Shown here: positions 8,645-17,878 of the stretch, piece after piece
Layout: each line of letters begins with the position of its first letter
Position numbering within the stretch: the first letter of the stretch is position 1
NCBI RefSeq assembly: GCF_009932725.1
Contig: NZ_BLJU01000002.1
Span: 620,001-684,000 of the forward strand
DNA from: Pseudomonas yangonensis
Lineage (GTDB): Bacteria; Pseudomonadota; Gammaproteobacteria; Pseudomonadales; Pseudomonadaceae
Length of the DNA: 64,000 bases
Direction of reading: 5' to 3'
The notes under the pieces: generated by a model
Database searches by the model: none
Told to the model about the DNA's origin: nothing
What the model saw: the letters and a program-made list of their open reading frames with translations, nothing else
Translations under genes and position numbers: made by a program

Positions 8645-9469
8645 ATGAGCGCAGCGATTCGAGTCGACCGTCTGAACAAGAGCTTCGGCCGTAAACAGGC
8701 CTTGTTCGACTTGGCGCTGTCGGTGCAGCCGGGTGAGATGGTGGCGCTGATCGGCGCTTCCGGTTCGGGCAAGTCGACGCTGCTGCGTCATCTCGCCGGA
8801 CTGGCCCGCGGCGATGCCGGCAGCATCGAAGTGCTCGGGCGCCAGGTGCAGGCCGATGGCCGCCTCAATGGCGACGTGCGTCGCCAGCGTGCCGATATCG
8901 GCTACATCTTTCAGCAGTTCAATCTGGTCGGCCGCCTAAGCGTTCTGCAGAACGTACTGCTCGGCGGCCTCGGTCGCATGCCGCGTTGGCGTGGCAGCCT
9001 CAGCCTGTTCTCGGTCGAAGAAAAACAGCGCGCCATGCAGGCGCTGGAGCGGGTCGGTCTGGCCGAGTTCGCTGCGCAGCGCGCCTCGACCCTGTCTGGC
9101 GGCCAGCAACAGCGCGTGGCCATCGCCCGCGCGCTGTGCCAGCAGGCCGAGGTGATTCTTGCCGACGAGCCGATCGCCTCGCTTGATCCGGAGTCGGCGC
9201 GCAAGGTGATGGAAATTCTCGCTGACATAAACCGTCGCGACGGCAAGACGGTGGTGGTGACCCTGCATCAGGTTGACTACGCGGTGCGCTATTGCCAGCG
9301 CGCCGTGGCGCTCAAGGGCGGGCGCATTCATTTCGACGGCCCCACCGACAGCTTCAACCCCGATTTCCTCAACGACCTCTACGGCGGCGATCTCGATATC
9401 AGCCTGCTGCTGCCGCAAGGGCAGCGCCCGCGTGCCGCGGAACGTCCGCTGACGCTGGCCAAGGCCTGA
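8645..9469 (+). CDS. phnC: Phosphonate ABC transporter ATP-binding protein
   Basis: 274-residue ABC ATPase: Walker [13 protein letters not shown]-loop in FQQFNLV, signature [10 protein letters not shown], Walker [12 protein letters not shown] and H-loop VVTLHQ. It energises uptake of phosphonates through PhnE with the periplasmic protein PhnD. The first gene of the phn cluster; ATG 8645 follows AGAGGG, while an in-frame TTG at 8621 is less likely. The tail after the H-loop ([12 protein letters not shown]) is typical of PhnC. Confidence 0.93.
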   Translation: MSAAIRVDRLNKSFGRKQALFDLALSVQPGEMVALIGASGSGKSTLLRHLAGLARGDAGSIEVLGRQVQADGRLNGDVRRQRADIGYIFQQFNLVGRLSVLQNVLLGGLGRMPRWRGSLSLFSVEEKQRAMQALERVGLAEFAAQRASTLSGGQQQRVAIARALCQQAEVILADEPIASLDPESARKVMEILADINRRDGKTVVVTLHQVDYAVRYCQRAVALKGGRIHFDGPTDSFNPDFLNDLYGGDLDISLLLPQGQRPRAAERPLTLAKA

Positions 9470-9522
9470 CGTCACTTCCTCATTCGAAAAACCAACGCCA
9501 ACCCGCAACAGGAGTGTGCTCC

Positions 9523-10524
9523 ATGTTCAAACGCATCGGCCAGGTGCTGGCTGCCTCTGCGCTCGTCACCGGTTCCCTGCTGGGCTCGGCCCAGGCCGCC
9601 GAGGAACTCAATTTCGGCATCATTTCCACCGAGTCCTCGCAGAACCTCAAGGCCATGTGGGATCCCTTCCTGGCCGACATGAGCAAGCAGACCGGAGTGA
9701 AGATCAACGCCTTCTTCGCGCCTGATTACGCCGGGATCATCCAGGGCATGCGCTTCGACAAGGTCGACGTGGCCTGGTACGGCAACAAGTCGGCAATGGA
9801 GGCGGTTGACCGCGCTGGTGGCGAGATCTTCGCCCAGACCGTGGCGGCCAACGGTGCCCAGGGCTACTACAGCCTGCTGGTGGCGCACAAGGACAGCCCG
9901 ATCAACTCGGCCGAGGACATGCTCAAGAACGCTTCGAGCCTGACCTTCGCCAACGGTGATCCCAACTCCACCTCCGGCTATCTGGTGCCTGGCTACTACG
10001 TATTCGCCCAGAACAACGCCGACGCCAGCAAGATCTTCAAGCGCTCGCTCAACGGCAGCCACGAGGTCAACGCGTTGTCGGTGGCCAACAAGCAGGTCGA
10101 TGTCGGCACCTTCAACAGCGAGGGCATGGAGCGCCTGGAAGTGACTGCGCCGGACAAGGCGGCGCAGCTAAAGGTGATCTGGACCTCGCCGCTGATCCCG
10201 TCGGACCCCATCGTCTGGCGCAAGAACCTGCCGCAGGAAACCCGCGACAAGCTGCGCAACTTCTTCATGACCTACGGCGCCAAGCCGGAAGAGAAGAAGG
10301 TGCTCGAGGGCCTGCAGTGGGGCCAGTTCAAGCCTTCGGATAACGATCAGCTGCTGCCGATTCGTCAGCTCGAGCTGTTCAAGAAGCGTACCGAAGTGGC
10401 CAACAACGACAAGCTCAAGGACGCCGACAAGCAGGCTCAGCTCAAGGAGCTGGACGCCGAGCTGGCCAAGCTGGAGCAGCGCATGGCCGAACTCGAGAAG
10501 AAGAACGGCGCCAGCGCCGGCTGA
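9523..10524 (+). CDS. phnD: Phosphonate-binding periplasmic protein
   Basis: 333 residues with a signal peptide (about 1-27, ending AQA-AEE) and the PhnD/type II periplasmic-binding fold. The stretch FGIISTESSQNLKAMWDPFL and the later DPNSTSGYLVPGYYV are characteristic of PhnD, where Ser/Thr residues hold the phosphonate group. The C-terminal 60 residues are charged and helical (coiled-coil-like), as in E. coli PhnD. It delivers the substrate to PhnE/PhnC. A CAGGAG site precedes ATG 9523. It lies 53 bases after phnC. Confidence 0.93.
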   Translation: MFKRIGQVLAASALVTGSLLGSAQAAEELNFGIISTESSQNLKAMWDPFLADMSKQTGVKINAFFAPDYAGIIQGMRFDKVDVAWYGNKSAMEAVDRAGGEIFAQTVAANGAQGYYSLLVAHKDSPINSAEDMLKNASSLTFANGDPNSTSGYLVPGYYVFAQNNADASKIFKRSLNGSHEVNALSVANKQVDVGTFNSEGMERLEVTAPDKAAQLKVIWTSPLIPSDPIVWRKNLPQETRDKLRNFFMTYGAKPEEKKVLEGLQWGQFKPSDNDQLLPIRQLELFKKRTEVANNDKLKDADKQAQLKELDAELAKLEQRMAELEKKNGASAG

Positions 10525-10586
10525 CCCCGAGAGCCGCCGCGCTTCGACATGGCGGCTCGTTTTGAGTGCGTGAACGAGAGTTACCC

Positions 10587-11378
10587 ATGACCACAATGAC
10601 CACCGCCACCCCGATCGCCGAGACCAAGCGCAGCTGGCTGCAGTTGATCGGCTGGGGCCTGTTCTTCGCCGTGCTCGCCTGGTCCTGGCGAGGCGCGGAA
10701 ATGAACCCGCTGGCGCTGGTGCGCGATGCCGGCAACATGGCCACCTTCGCCGCCGATTTCTTCCCGCCGGACTTCAGCAACTGGCAGCACTACGTCAAGG
10801 AGATGGTGGTCACCGTGCAGATCGCCCTGTGGGGCACGGTGCTGGCCATTCTCTGCGCCATTCCGCTGGGCATCCTCTGTTCCGAGAACATCGTGCCCTG
10901 GTGGGTGTATCAGCCGGTGCGCCGGGTGATGGATGCCTGCCGTTCGATCAATGAAATGGTCTTCGCCATGCTCTTCGTCGTCGCGGTTGGCCTCGGCCCC
11001 TTCGCCGGCGTGCTGGCGCTGTTCATCAGCACCACGGGGGTGCTGGCCAAGCTGTTCGCCGAGGCGGTCGAGGCCATCGATCCGGGCCCGGTCGAAGGCG
11101 TGCGTGCCACCGGTGCCAGTGCCCTGCAGGAAGTGATCTTCGGCGTCATCCCGCAGGTGCTGCCGCTGTGGATTTCTTACTCGCTGTACCGCTTCGAGTC
11201 CAACGTGCGCTCGGCCACGGTGGTCGGCATGGTCGGCGCCGGCGGCATCGGGGTGATTCTCTGGGAGGCGATTCGCGGCTTCCAGTTCGCCCAGACCTGC
11301 GCGCTGCTGATCGTGATCATCCTGGTGGTGAGCGCCATCGACATCCTGTCCCAGCGCCTGCGCAAGCTCTTTATCTGA
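10587..11378 (+). CDS. phnE: Phosphonate ABC transporter permease
   Basis: 263-residue inner-membrane permease with about six helices. The BPD_transp_1 domain covers most of the protein, with the EAA-type loop [20 protein letters not shown] that contacts PhnC. It forms the membrane channel of the phosphonate importer. Only one permease gene is present here, as in E. coli, whereas some bacteria have phnE1 and phnE2. A stem-loop with T-tail at 11388-11410 directly follows. Confidence 0.93.
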   Translation: MTTMTTATPIAETKRSWLQLIGWGLFFAVLAWSWRGAEMNPLALVRDAGNMATFAADFFPPDFSNWQHYVKEMVVTVQIALWGTVLAILCAIPLGILCSENIVPWWVYQPVRRVMDACRSINEMVFAMLFVVAVGLGPFAGVLALFISTTGVLAKLFAEAVEAIDPGPVEGVRATGASALQEVIFGVIPQVLPLWISYSLYRFESNVRSATVVGMVGAGGIGVILWEAIRGFQFAQTCALLIVIILVVSAIDILSQRLRKLFI

Positions 11379-11387
11379 AGGAGGAGG

Positions 11388-11410
11388 AGGGCGCCCGCGT
11401 GCGCCCTTTT
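11388..11410 (+). terminator. Terminator-like hairpin between phnE and phnF
   Basis: AGGGCGC (11388-11394), a six-base loop, GCGCCCT (11401-11407) and TTT. It sits between the transport genes phnCDE and the regulator phnF, only ten bases after the phnE stop. The T-run is short, so it may attenuate rather than stop transcription into the C-P lyase genes. Confidence 0.55.
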
Positions 11411-11416
11411 CAAACG

Positions 11417-12121
11417 ATGAACTTGTCTAGACAAAGCGAACCGCTGTACCGCGAGCTGGCCGCCGTGCTGCGCGAAGACGTGCAGCGCATGAGCCCGGGC
11501 GACTACCTGCCGGGCGAGATGCAATTGGCCGCGCGCTTTTCCGTCAACCGCCACACTCTGCGCCGCGCGGTGGACGAGCTGGTGCTCGAAGGCCGCCTGC
11601 TGCGCCGTCAGGGTAAAGGTACCCAGGTGCTGGCCAAGCCACTGGTGTACCCGGTGGAGGCGGGCAGTGCCTTCAGCCAGTCGCTGTCTGCGCTCGGCCA
11701 CCGCGTCGAGGCGAGGCTGATCGAGCGCCTGCGCCGTACTGGCAGCAGTGAGGAATGTCGGCATCTGCAATTGTCCGACGGCAGCGAGCTGATCGAGCTG
11801 ACCACCCTGCGCCTGCTCGAGGGGCAGCCGCTGAGCCTGATCCGCCACCGTTTCTGCGCCAGCCTGGCACCACAGTTGGCTGACTACCAGGGCGGTTCGC
11901 TGCGCCAGTACCTGGCCGAGCGCGACCTGCCGCTGACGCGCACCTTCAGCCTGATCGGTGCGCGCCTGCCCAGCCGCGAAGAGGCGGCGCACTTGCTGAT
12001 GCCACGCCACGCGCCGTTGCTCAGCGTGCTCACTTTGTCCCGCGATCCCGCTGGTCGGGCGGTAGAGCTGGCGCAGTCCAGCAGCCGCGCCGACCGCTTC
12101 CAGTACCAGGTAGCGACCTGA
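11417..12121 (+). CDS. phnF: GntR/HutC-family regulator of phosphonate genes
   Basis: 234 residues: N-terminal winged helix-turn-helix (about residues 5-72, with LYRELAAVLREDV and PGEMQLAARFSVNRHTLRRAVDELVLEG) and a C-terminal UTRA ligand domain of HutC type. PhnF family members repress phn or phosphate genes and are released by a ligand. The start MNLSRQSEPLY fits the family; the frame is open further upstream only inside phnE. Its stop overlaps the region where phnG starts, suggesting translational coupling. Confidence 0.9.
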   Translation: MNLSRQSEPLYRELAAVLREDVQRMSPGDYLPGEMQLAARFSVNRHTLRRAVDELVLEGRLLRRQGKGTQVLAKPLVYPVEAGSAFSQSLSALGHRVEARLIERLRRTGSSEECRHLQLSDGSELIELTTLRLLEGQPLSLIRHRFCASLAPQLADYQGGSLRQYLAERDLPLTRTFSLIGARLPSREEAAHLLMPRHAPLLSVLTLSRDPAGRAVELAQSSSRADRFQYQVAT

Positions 12122-12132
12122 TGGAGACCCGC

Positions 12133-12582
12133 ATGAACGAAACCGACCCGAACATCGCCGCGCGCCAGCGCTGGATGGGCGTGCTGGCCCGTGCCGGCAG
12201 CGCCCTCGATGCCCACGAGGCGGCGCTGAAGGACAGCGCCTACCAGCTGATCCGCGCCCCCGAGGTGGGCATGACCCTGGTGCGCGGGCGCATGGGCGGC
12301 ACCGGCAGCGCCTTCAACCTGGGCGAGATGACCGTGACCCGCTGCGTGGTGCGCCTGGCTGACGGCCGCACCGGCTACAGCTACCTGGCCGGCCGCGACA
12401 AGCGCCGCGCCGAACTGGCCGCCCTGGCCGACGCCCACCTGCAGGGCAGCGATCAGGCGCGCTGGCTCAGTGACCTGATCGAACCCATGGCTCGCCAGCA
12501 GCGCGAGCAGCGCCTGGCCCGGGCCGCGCGCAGCGCCACCACCCAGGTGGAATTCTTCACCCTGGTCAGAGGAGAGGATTGA
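12133..12582 (+). CDS. phnG: C-P lyase core subunit PhnG
   Basis: 149 residues, aligned by eye with E. coli PhnG (RQRWMGVLARA, RGRMGGTGSAFNLGE, ADGRTGYSYLAGRDK, FFTLVRGED). It is part of the PhnG2H2I2J2 core complex that converts phosphonates to ribose triphosphonates and cleaves them. ATG 12133 follows GGAG by six bases; ATG 12121 overlaps the phnF stop and is an alternative. phnH starts on its last bases. Confidence 0.9.
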   Translation: MNETDPNIAARQRWMGVLARAGSALDAHEAALKDSAYQLIRAPEVGMTLVRGRMGGTGSAFNLGEMTVTRCVVRLADGRTGYSYLAGRDKRRAELAALADAHLQGSDQARWLSDLIEPMARQQREQRLARAARSATTQVEFFTLVRGED

Positions 12583-13193
12583 TGACTACGCCGCACAGCT
12601 CGCACTGGCTGCAACCGGCTTTCGACGACCCGGTGCTCGATGCCCAGGTCAGCTTCCGCGCCGCCCTCGGCGCCCTGGCCGAACCGGGTCTGCCACGCGC
12701 CATGGACCGCGCCCATGCCCTGGGCGACCTGGCCCCGGCCACCTATGGTCTGTGCCTGGCCTTTCTCGACAGCGACACGCCGCTGTGGCTGGCCCCGCGC
12801 TTCGATACGCCGCTGATCCGCGCCAACCTGGCCTTCCATTGCGGCTGCCCGATCGTCGCCGAGCGCGAGATCGCCCTGTTCGCCCTGCTCGATGAGAGCG
12901 AACTGGATGATTTGTCGGACTTCGACAATGGCAGCGAACGCTACCCGGATCAGTCCTGCACGCTGCTGATCCAGCTGGGTGATCTGCACGCCGGCCCGGC
13001 CCTGCGCTGGCGCGGTCCGGGTATCAAGGATGTGCGCAGCGTCAACCTGCCGCTGCCGGCCTCGTTCTGGCAGCAGCGCCAGGCGCGCAGCGCCTTTCCC
13101 CGTGGCCTGGACTGCTTCTTCGCCGCGGGCGGGGAAGTGATCGGCCTGCCGCGCAGCACCCGCGTGCTGATCGAAACCGAGGAGGCTGCCTGA
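12582..13193 (+). CDS. phnH: C-P lyase core subunit PhnH
   Basis: 203 residues with the PhnH pattern (QPAFDDPVLDAQVSFRAAL at the start, FHCGCPIV, DQSCTLLIQL, RGPGIKDVRSVNL and PRGLDCFF). In the core complex PhnH forms a PLP-transferase-like fold without cofactor and pairs with PhnG. Start and stop overlap the neighbours by one base (TGATG junctions), so the genes are translationally coupled. Confidence 0.93.
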   Translation: MTTPHSSHWLQPAFDDPVLDAQVSFRAALGALAEPGLPRAMDRAHALGDLAPATYGLCLAFLDSDTPLWLAPRFDTPLIRANLAFHCGCPIVAEREIALFALLDESELDDLSDFDNGSERYPDQSCTLLIQLGDLHAGPALRWRGPGIKDVRSVNLPLPASFWQQRQARSAFPRGLDCFFAAGGEVIGLPRSTRVLIETEEAA

Positions 13194-14269
13194 TGTATGT
13201 CGCCGTCAAGGGTGGCGAACGCGCCATCGACAATGCCCATCAGCTGCTGGCCAACCGTCGCCGCGGTGATACCGCCGTTGCCGAACTGGGCGTTGAGCAG
13301 ATCCGCCAGCAGCTGCCGCTGGCCGTGGCCCGCGTCATGAGCGAGGGCTCGCTGTACGATGAGGAACTGGCCGCGCTGGCGATCAAGCAGGCGGCCGGTG
13401 ACCTGATGGAAGCCATCTTCCTGCTGCGCGCCTACCGCACCACTCTGCCGCGTTTCGGCGCCAGCGAGCCGCTGGATACCACGAAGATGCAGCTGGAGCG
13501 GCGCATCTCTGCCACTTTCAAGGACCTGCCCGGCGGTCAGCTGCTCGGCCCGACCTTCGACTACACCCACCGCCTGCTGGACTTTGCCCTGCTGGCCGAG
13601 GGCGACTATCCGGCGCCACAAACCTCGCTCGCCGACGAGCCCAAACCCTGTCCGCGGGTGCTGGATTTTCTCGCAGGCGAAGGCCTGATGGCCCGCGAGA
13701 CGGATGACGGCGCGCCGGTGCCCGACATCACCCGCGAGCCGCTGGCCTTTCCCGCCAGCCGCGCCGAGCGCCTGCAGGCGCTGGCCCGTGGCGACGAGGG
13801 CTTCCTCCTGGCGCTGGGTTATTCCACACAGCGTGGTTACGGACGCAACCACCCCTTCGCCGGGGAGATCCGCATCGGCGACGTGGAAGTGTGGATGACG
13901 CCCGCCGAACTGGGCTTCGCCGTGCCACTGGGCGACATCGAAATCACCGAGTGCGAGATGGTCAACCAGTTCGTCGGTGAAAGTGCCGAGCAGGCGCAGT
14001 TCACCCGCGGCTACGGCCTGGCCTTCGGTTACGCCGAGCGCAAGGCCATGGGCATGGCCCTGGTCGATCGTGCCCTGCGTGCCGGCGAGTACGGCGAGGA
14101 AGTGTCGGGCCCGGCACAGGAGGAGGAGTTCGTGCTGATGCACTGCGACAACGTCGAGGCTGCCGGCTTCGTCTCGCACCTGAAGTTGCCGCACTACGTC
14201 GACTTCCAGGCCGAACTGGAACTGATCCGCAAGCTGCGCCGCCAGGCGTCGGCAGAGGAGAACCGCTGA
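13193..14269 (+). CDS. phnI: C-P lyase core subunit PhnI (nucleosidase)
   Basis: 358 residues, about the length of E. coli PhnI (354). Recognised by MYVAVKGGERAI at the start, SLYDEELAALAIKQA, the LGYSTQRGYGRNHPFAGE segment and the end HLKLPHYVDFQAELELIRK. In the core complex PhnI acts in the exchange of adenine of ATP for the phosphonate, giving ribose-1-phosphonate triphosphate. The ATG overlaps the phnH stop by one base, and phnJ overlaps its own stop similarly. Confidence 0.94.
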   Translation: MYVAVKGGERAIDNAHQLLANRRRGDTAVAELGVEQIRQQLPLAVARVMSEGSLYDEELAALAIKQAAGDLMEAIFLLRAYRTTLPRFGASEPLDTTKMQLERRISATFKDLPGGQLLGPTFDYTHRLLDFALLAEGDYPAPQTSLADEPKPCPRVLDFLAGEGLMARETDDGAPVPDITREPLAFPASRAERLQALARGDEGFLLALGYSTQRGYGRNHPFAGEIRIGDVEVWMTPAELGFAVPLGDIEITECEMVNQFVGESAEQAQFTRGYGLAFGYAERKAMGMALVDRALRAGEYGEEVSGPAQEEEFVLMHCDNVEAAGFVSHLKLPHYVDFQAELELIRKLRRQASAEENR

Positions 14270-15138
14270 TGAACCTTTCCACTGCAAGCGGCGCCCGCGA
14301 GGCGTCGGCCTATAACTTCGCCTATCTCGATGAGCAGACCAAACGCATGATCCGCCGTGGCCTGCTCAAGGCAGTGGCGATCCCCGGCTACCAGGTGCCT
14401 TTCGGTGGTCGTGAGATGCCGCTGCCCTACGGCTGGGGCACCGGTGGCATGCAGCTGACTGCGGCCATTCTCGGTACGGACGACGTGCTCAAGGTGATCG
14501 ACCAGGGCGCTGATGACACCACCAACGCGGTGTCGATCCGCCGCTTCTTCGCCCGCACCGCCGGCGTCGCCACCACCGAGCGTACGCTGGAGGCCAGCGT
14601 GATCCAGACCCGTCACCGCATCCCGGAGACCCCGCTGTCGGCCGGGCAGATCATGGTCTACCAGGTGCCCATCCCCGAGCCGCTGCGCTTTATCGAGCCG
14701 AGCGAGCAGGAGACGCGGACCATGCATGCGCTGGAAGACTACGGCGTGATGCACGTGAAGCTGTACGAGGACATCGCCACCTTCGGCCATATCGCCACTG
14801 CCTACGCCTACCCGGTGACGGTGGACGAGCGCTACGTGATGGACCCGTCGCCGATCCCGAAATTCGACAACCCCAAGCTGAACATGAGCCCGGCGCTGAT
14901 GCTGTTCGGCGCCGGCCGTGAAAAGCGCCTGTACGCGGTACCGCCCTTTACCCGCGTGGTCAGCCTGGACTTCGAGGATCACCCCTTCGCCGTGCAGCGC
15001 TGGGACGAGTGCTGCGCCTTCTGCGGCAGCAGCGAGTCCTTCCTCGACGAGCTGATTGTCGACGACGCCGGCAGCAAGCGCTACGTCTGCTCCGACACCG
15101 ACTACTGCCGCCAGCGTACCGAGGAGAACCTGCAATGA
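14269..15138 (+). CDS. phnJ: Carbon-phosphorus lyase catalytic subunit PhnJ
   Basis: 289 residues. The catalytic protein of the pathway: a radical SAM enzyme that cleaves the C-P bond of ribose-1-phosphonate phosphate, releasing the alkane and a cyclic ribose phosphate. The unusual Cys pattern is intact: C249-x2-C252-x21-C274-x5-C280, where three cysteines hold the 4Fe-4S cluster and one forms the thiyl radical in the family. YNFAYLDEQTKRMIRRGLLKA near the N-terminus is also typical. It overlaps phnI and phnK by short start/stop overlaps. Confidence 0.95.
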   Translation: MNLSTASGAREASAYNFAYLDEQTKRMIRRGLLKAVAIPGYQVPFGGREMPLPYGWGTGGMQLTAAILGTDDVLKVIDQGADDTTNAVSIRRFFARTAGVATTERTLEASVIQTRHRIPETPLSAGQIMVYQVPIPEPLRFIEPSEQETRTMHALEDYGVMHVKLYEDIATFGHIATAYAYPVTVDERYVMDPSPIPKFDNPKLNMSPALMLFGAGREKRLYAVPPFTRVVSLDFEDHPFAVQRWDECCAFCGSSESFLDELIVDDAGSKRYVCSDTDYCRQRTEENLQ

Positions 15139-15944
15139 GCGCCGCCGAACCTCTGCAACCTGCCGTGACAGCGGCCGAGCCGCTGTTCTCGGCGCGCGAC
15201 CTGACCCGCCTGTACGGCCCGGACAAGGGCTGCCAGGGCGTGAGCTTCGACCTCTATCCCGGCGAGGTGTTGGGCATAGTCGGGGAGTCCGGCTCGGGCA
15301 AGTCCACCTTGCTCAGCCTGCTCTCCGGGCGCTGCCCGCCGGATCGCGGCAGCGTGAGTTATCGCGCGCGCAGTGGTCAGTGGCTCGACCTGTACAGCGC
15401 CAGCGAGGCCGAGCGGCGCACGCTGTTGCGGACCGAGTGGGGCTTCGTCGAGCAAAACCCGCGTGACGGCCTGCGCATGGCGGTGTCGGCCGGCGCCAAC
15501 ATCGGCGAGCGGCTGATGGCCCAGGGCGTGCGCCACTACGGTGAACTGCGTGCCGCCGGGCTCGACTGGCTGAGCCAGGTGGAGATCGACCCGGCGCGTA
15601 TAGACGACCTGCCGCGCACCTTCTCCGGCGGCATGCAGCAGCGTCTGCAGATTGCCCGCAACCTGGTCTCCGCGCCGCGCCTGGTGTTTATGGACGAGCC
15701 GACCGGGGGCCTCGATGTGTCGGTGCAGGCGCGCCTGCTCGACCTGCTGCGTGGCCTGGTGCGCGAGCTGGACCTGGCGGTGGTGATCGTCACCCACGAC
15801 CTGGCGGTGGCGCGCCTGTTGGCCGACCGCCTGATGGTGATGCGCCGCTCGCGCGTGGTGGAGGCGGGGCTGACGGATCAGATTCTCGACGACCCGCAGC
15901 ATCCCTATTCGCAGCTTCTGGTGTCGTCGGTGTTGCAGCCTTGA
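15135..15944 (+). CDS. phnK: C-P lyase accessory ABC ATPase PhnK
   Basis: 269 residues, soluble ABC-type ATPase: Walker [12 protein letters not shown], signature FSGGMQQRLQ, Walker B LVFMDEPTGGLD, H-loop VIVTHD. PhnK docks on the PhnGHIJ core and, with PhnL, powers opening of the active site rather than transport. The first 15 residues before the ABC fold look like a short extension. It overlaps the phnJ stop by four bases. A palindromic repeat separates it from phnL, so the otherwise tight coupling is interrupted here. Confidence 0.93.
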   Translation: MSAAEPLQPAVTAAEPLFSARDLTRLYGPDKGCQGVSFDLYPGEVLGIVGESGSGKSTLLSLLSGRCPPDRGSVSYRARSGQWLDLYSASEAERRTLLRTEWGFVEQNPRDGLRMAVSAGANIGERLMAQGVRHYGELRAAGLDWLSQVEIDPARIDDLPRTFSGGMQQRLQIARNLVSAPRLVFMDEPTGGLDVSVQARLLDLLRGLVRELDLAVVIVTHDLAVARLLADRLMVMRRSRVVEAGLTDQILDDPQHPYSQLLVSSVLQP

Positions 15945-15953
15945 TTCCGTCTT

Positions 15954-16006
15954 GTGGGAGGGGCTTTAGCCGCGATCCCTTTTGTCGCGGCTAAAGCCCC
16001 TCCCAC
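15954..16006. repeat. Palindromic REP-like repeat between phnK and phnL
   Basis: GTGGGAGGGGCTTTAGCCGCGA in the left arm faces its reverse complement across a short loop, making a 53-base hairpin of near-perfect symmetry. The same unit occurs at 28630-28859, 39852-39911 and 52034-52084. It lies inside the phn operon between two genes that are usually adjacent. Confidence 0.9.
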
Positions 16007-16026
16007 GCACGCAGAGATTATTGACC

Positions 16027-16743
16027 ATGAACAACCTGATCGAGGTCAGCGGCCTCAGCAAGACCTTCACCCTGCACCAGCAGAACGGCGTCGTCCTGCA
16101 GGTGCTGCGTGACCTGAATTTCGCCGTGCGCGGCGGCGAGTGCCTGGTGCTGCATGGGCAGTCCGGCACCGGCAAGTCGACCCTGCTGCGCACCCTGTAC
16201 GGCAACTACCTGGCGGCGGGCGGCAGCATTCGCATCCGCCACCAGGGCGAGCCGGTGGAGCTGGTCGGCGCCGAGCCGCGCCAGGTGCTGGCGGTGCGCC
16301 GGCAGAGCCTGGGTTACGTCAGCCAGTTTTTGCGGGTGATCCCGCGCGTGTCGACCCTGGACGTGGTGATGGAGCCGGCGCTGGCCCGCGGCTGGACGCG
16401 CAGGGACGCCGAGGCGCGAGCCAAGGCCCTGCTGAGCCGGCTGAATATTCCCGAGGCGCTGTGGCAGCTGGCGCCGGGCACCTTCTCCGGCGGCGAGCAG
16501 CAGCGCGTCAACATCGCCCGCGGCTTCATGGTCGAGTGGCCGGTGCTGTTGCTCGACGAACCCACCGCCTCGCTGGACGAGGCCAACCGTCAGGTGGTGC
16601 TGGAGCTGATTCTTGAAGCCAAGGCGGCCGGCAGCGCGCTGATCGGCATCTTCCACGACCGCATCGCCCGCGAGGCGGTGGCCGACCGTTACCTCGACAT
16701 GAGCGCCGCCGCGGCGCAACCGGAGTACGTCTATGTCGTCTGA
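16027..16743 (+). CDS. phnL: C-P lyase accessory ABC ATPase PhnL
   Basis: 238 residues: Walker A GQSGTGKSTLL, Q-loop YVSQFLRVIPRVSTLDVV, signature FSGGEQQRVN, Walker B LLLDEPTASLD, H-loop GIFHD. In E. coli PhnL binds PhnK on the core complex. ATG 16027 lies 20 bases after the repeat; phnM starts 11 bases before its stop, so L and M are coupled. Confidence 0.93.
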   Translation: MNNLIEVSGLSKTFTLHQQNGVVLQVLRDLNFAVRGGECLVLHGQSGTGKSTLLRTLYGNYLAAGGSIRIRHQGEPVELVGAEPRQVLAVRRQSLGYVSQFLRVIPRVSTLDVVMEPALARGWTRRDAEARAKALLSRLNIPEALWQLAPGTFSGGEQQRVNIARGFMVEWPVLLLDEPTASLDEANRQVVLELILEAKAAGSALIGIFHDRIAREAVADRYLDMSAAAAQPEYVYVV

Positions 16744-17878
16744 ACAGATTCTCAGCAACGCCCGTATCGTCACCGCTGAGCGCGAGTTCCTCGGCACCCT
16801 GTTGCTGCGCGACGGGCTGATCGCCGCAGTGGACGAGGGCGCCTGTCGCCTGCCGCAGGCCCAGGACCTGGGCGGCGATTACCTGCTGCCGGGGCTGGTG
16901 GAGCTGCACACCGATAACCTGGAAAAACACATGAGCCCCAGGCCTGGCGTGGATTGGCCTTCGGCTTCGGCGGTGCTGACCCACGACGCGCAGATCGTCG
17001 CCGCGGGCATCACCACGGTGTTCGATGCGCTGTCCATCGGTGACATCAACCCGCGTGGTCGGCGCATGCAGCAATTGCCGGCGATGATCGAAGCTATTGC
17101 CGCCAGCGAGGCGGCGGGGCAGACCCGCGCCGAGCACCGCCTGCACCTGCGCTGCGAGCTGTGCCACCCCGATGCTCTGACCATCTATCGCGACCTGGTG
17201 GAGCACCCGTTGGTGGCGCTGGTGTCGGTGATGGATCACTCGCCCGGCCAGCGCCAGTTCGCCAAGGTGGAGAAATACCGCGAGTACTACATGGGCAAGT
17301 ACCACCTGAGCCCGGCGGAAATGGAGGATTTTCTCCAGGAGCAGATCGCCAATTCGCGCCAGTACAGCGACTGCCAGCGTCGCGCCATCGTCGAGGACTG
17401 CCACGTCCGGGGCATTTCGGTGGCCAGTCATGATGACGCGACCCTGGCCCACGTGCAGGAGTCGGCCGGCTTCGGCATGGCCATCGCCGAGTTCCCCACC
17501 ACCCTGGAAGCGGCCAAGGCCAGCCACGAGCTGGGGTTGAAGGTGCTGATGGGCGCGCCGAATGTGGTGCGCGGCGGCTCGCACTCGGGCAATATCGCCG
17601 CCGCCGAACTGGCGCGCCACGGTGTGCTGGATATCCTCTCCAGCGACTATTATCCGGCCAGCCTGCTGCATGCGGCCTGGCTGCTCGTCGGGCAGGACAA
17701 CGACTATGATCTACCTGCGGCCATCGCCACCGTGAGCCGCGCGCCGGCCAGGGCAGCCGGACTTGATGATCGCGGCGAGATCCGTGTCGGTCTGCGCGCC
17801 GACCTGGTGCAGGCCAGGGCGCATGGCGAGCAGCCGGTGATCCAGCAGGTGTGGCGCCAAGCACGAAGGGTATTCTGA
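16733..17878 (+). CDS. phnM: Ribose 1-methylphosphonate 5-triphosphate diphosphatase PhnM
   Basis: 381 residues, amidohydrolase superfamily. The metal-binding start is VELHTDNLEKHMSPRPG, with further ligands in HLRCELCHPD, the VMDHSPGQRQF segment and SHDDAT; SDYYP near the end is characteristic of PhnM. It removes pyrophosphate from ribose-1-phosphonate 5-triphosphate before PhnJ acts. It overlaps phnL by 11 bases and phnN by one base. Confidence 0.94.
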   Translation: MSSEQILSNARIVTAEREFLGTLLLRDGLIAAVDEGACRLPQAQDLGGDYLLPGLVELHTDNLEKHMSPRPGVDWPSASAVLTHDAQIVAAGITTVFDALSIGDINPRGRRMQQLPAMIEAIAASEAAGQTRAEHRLHLRCELCHPDALTIYRDLVEHPLVALVSVMDHSPGQRQFAKVEKYREYYMGKYHLSPAEMEDFLQEQIANSRQYSDCQRRAIVEDCHVRGISVASHDDATLAHVQESAGFGMAIAEFPTTLEAAKASHELGLKVLMGAPNVVRGGSHSGNIAAAELARHGVLDILSSDYYPASLLHAAWLLVGQDNDYDLPAAIATVSRAPARAAGLDDRGEIRVGLRADLVQARAHGEQPVIQQVWRQARRVF

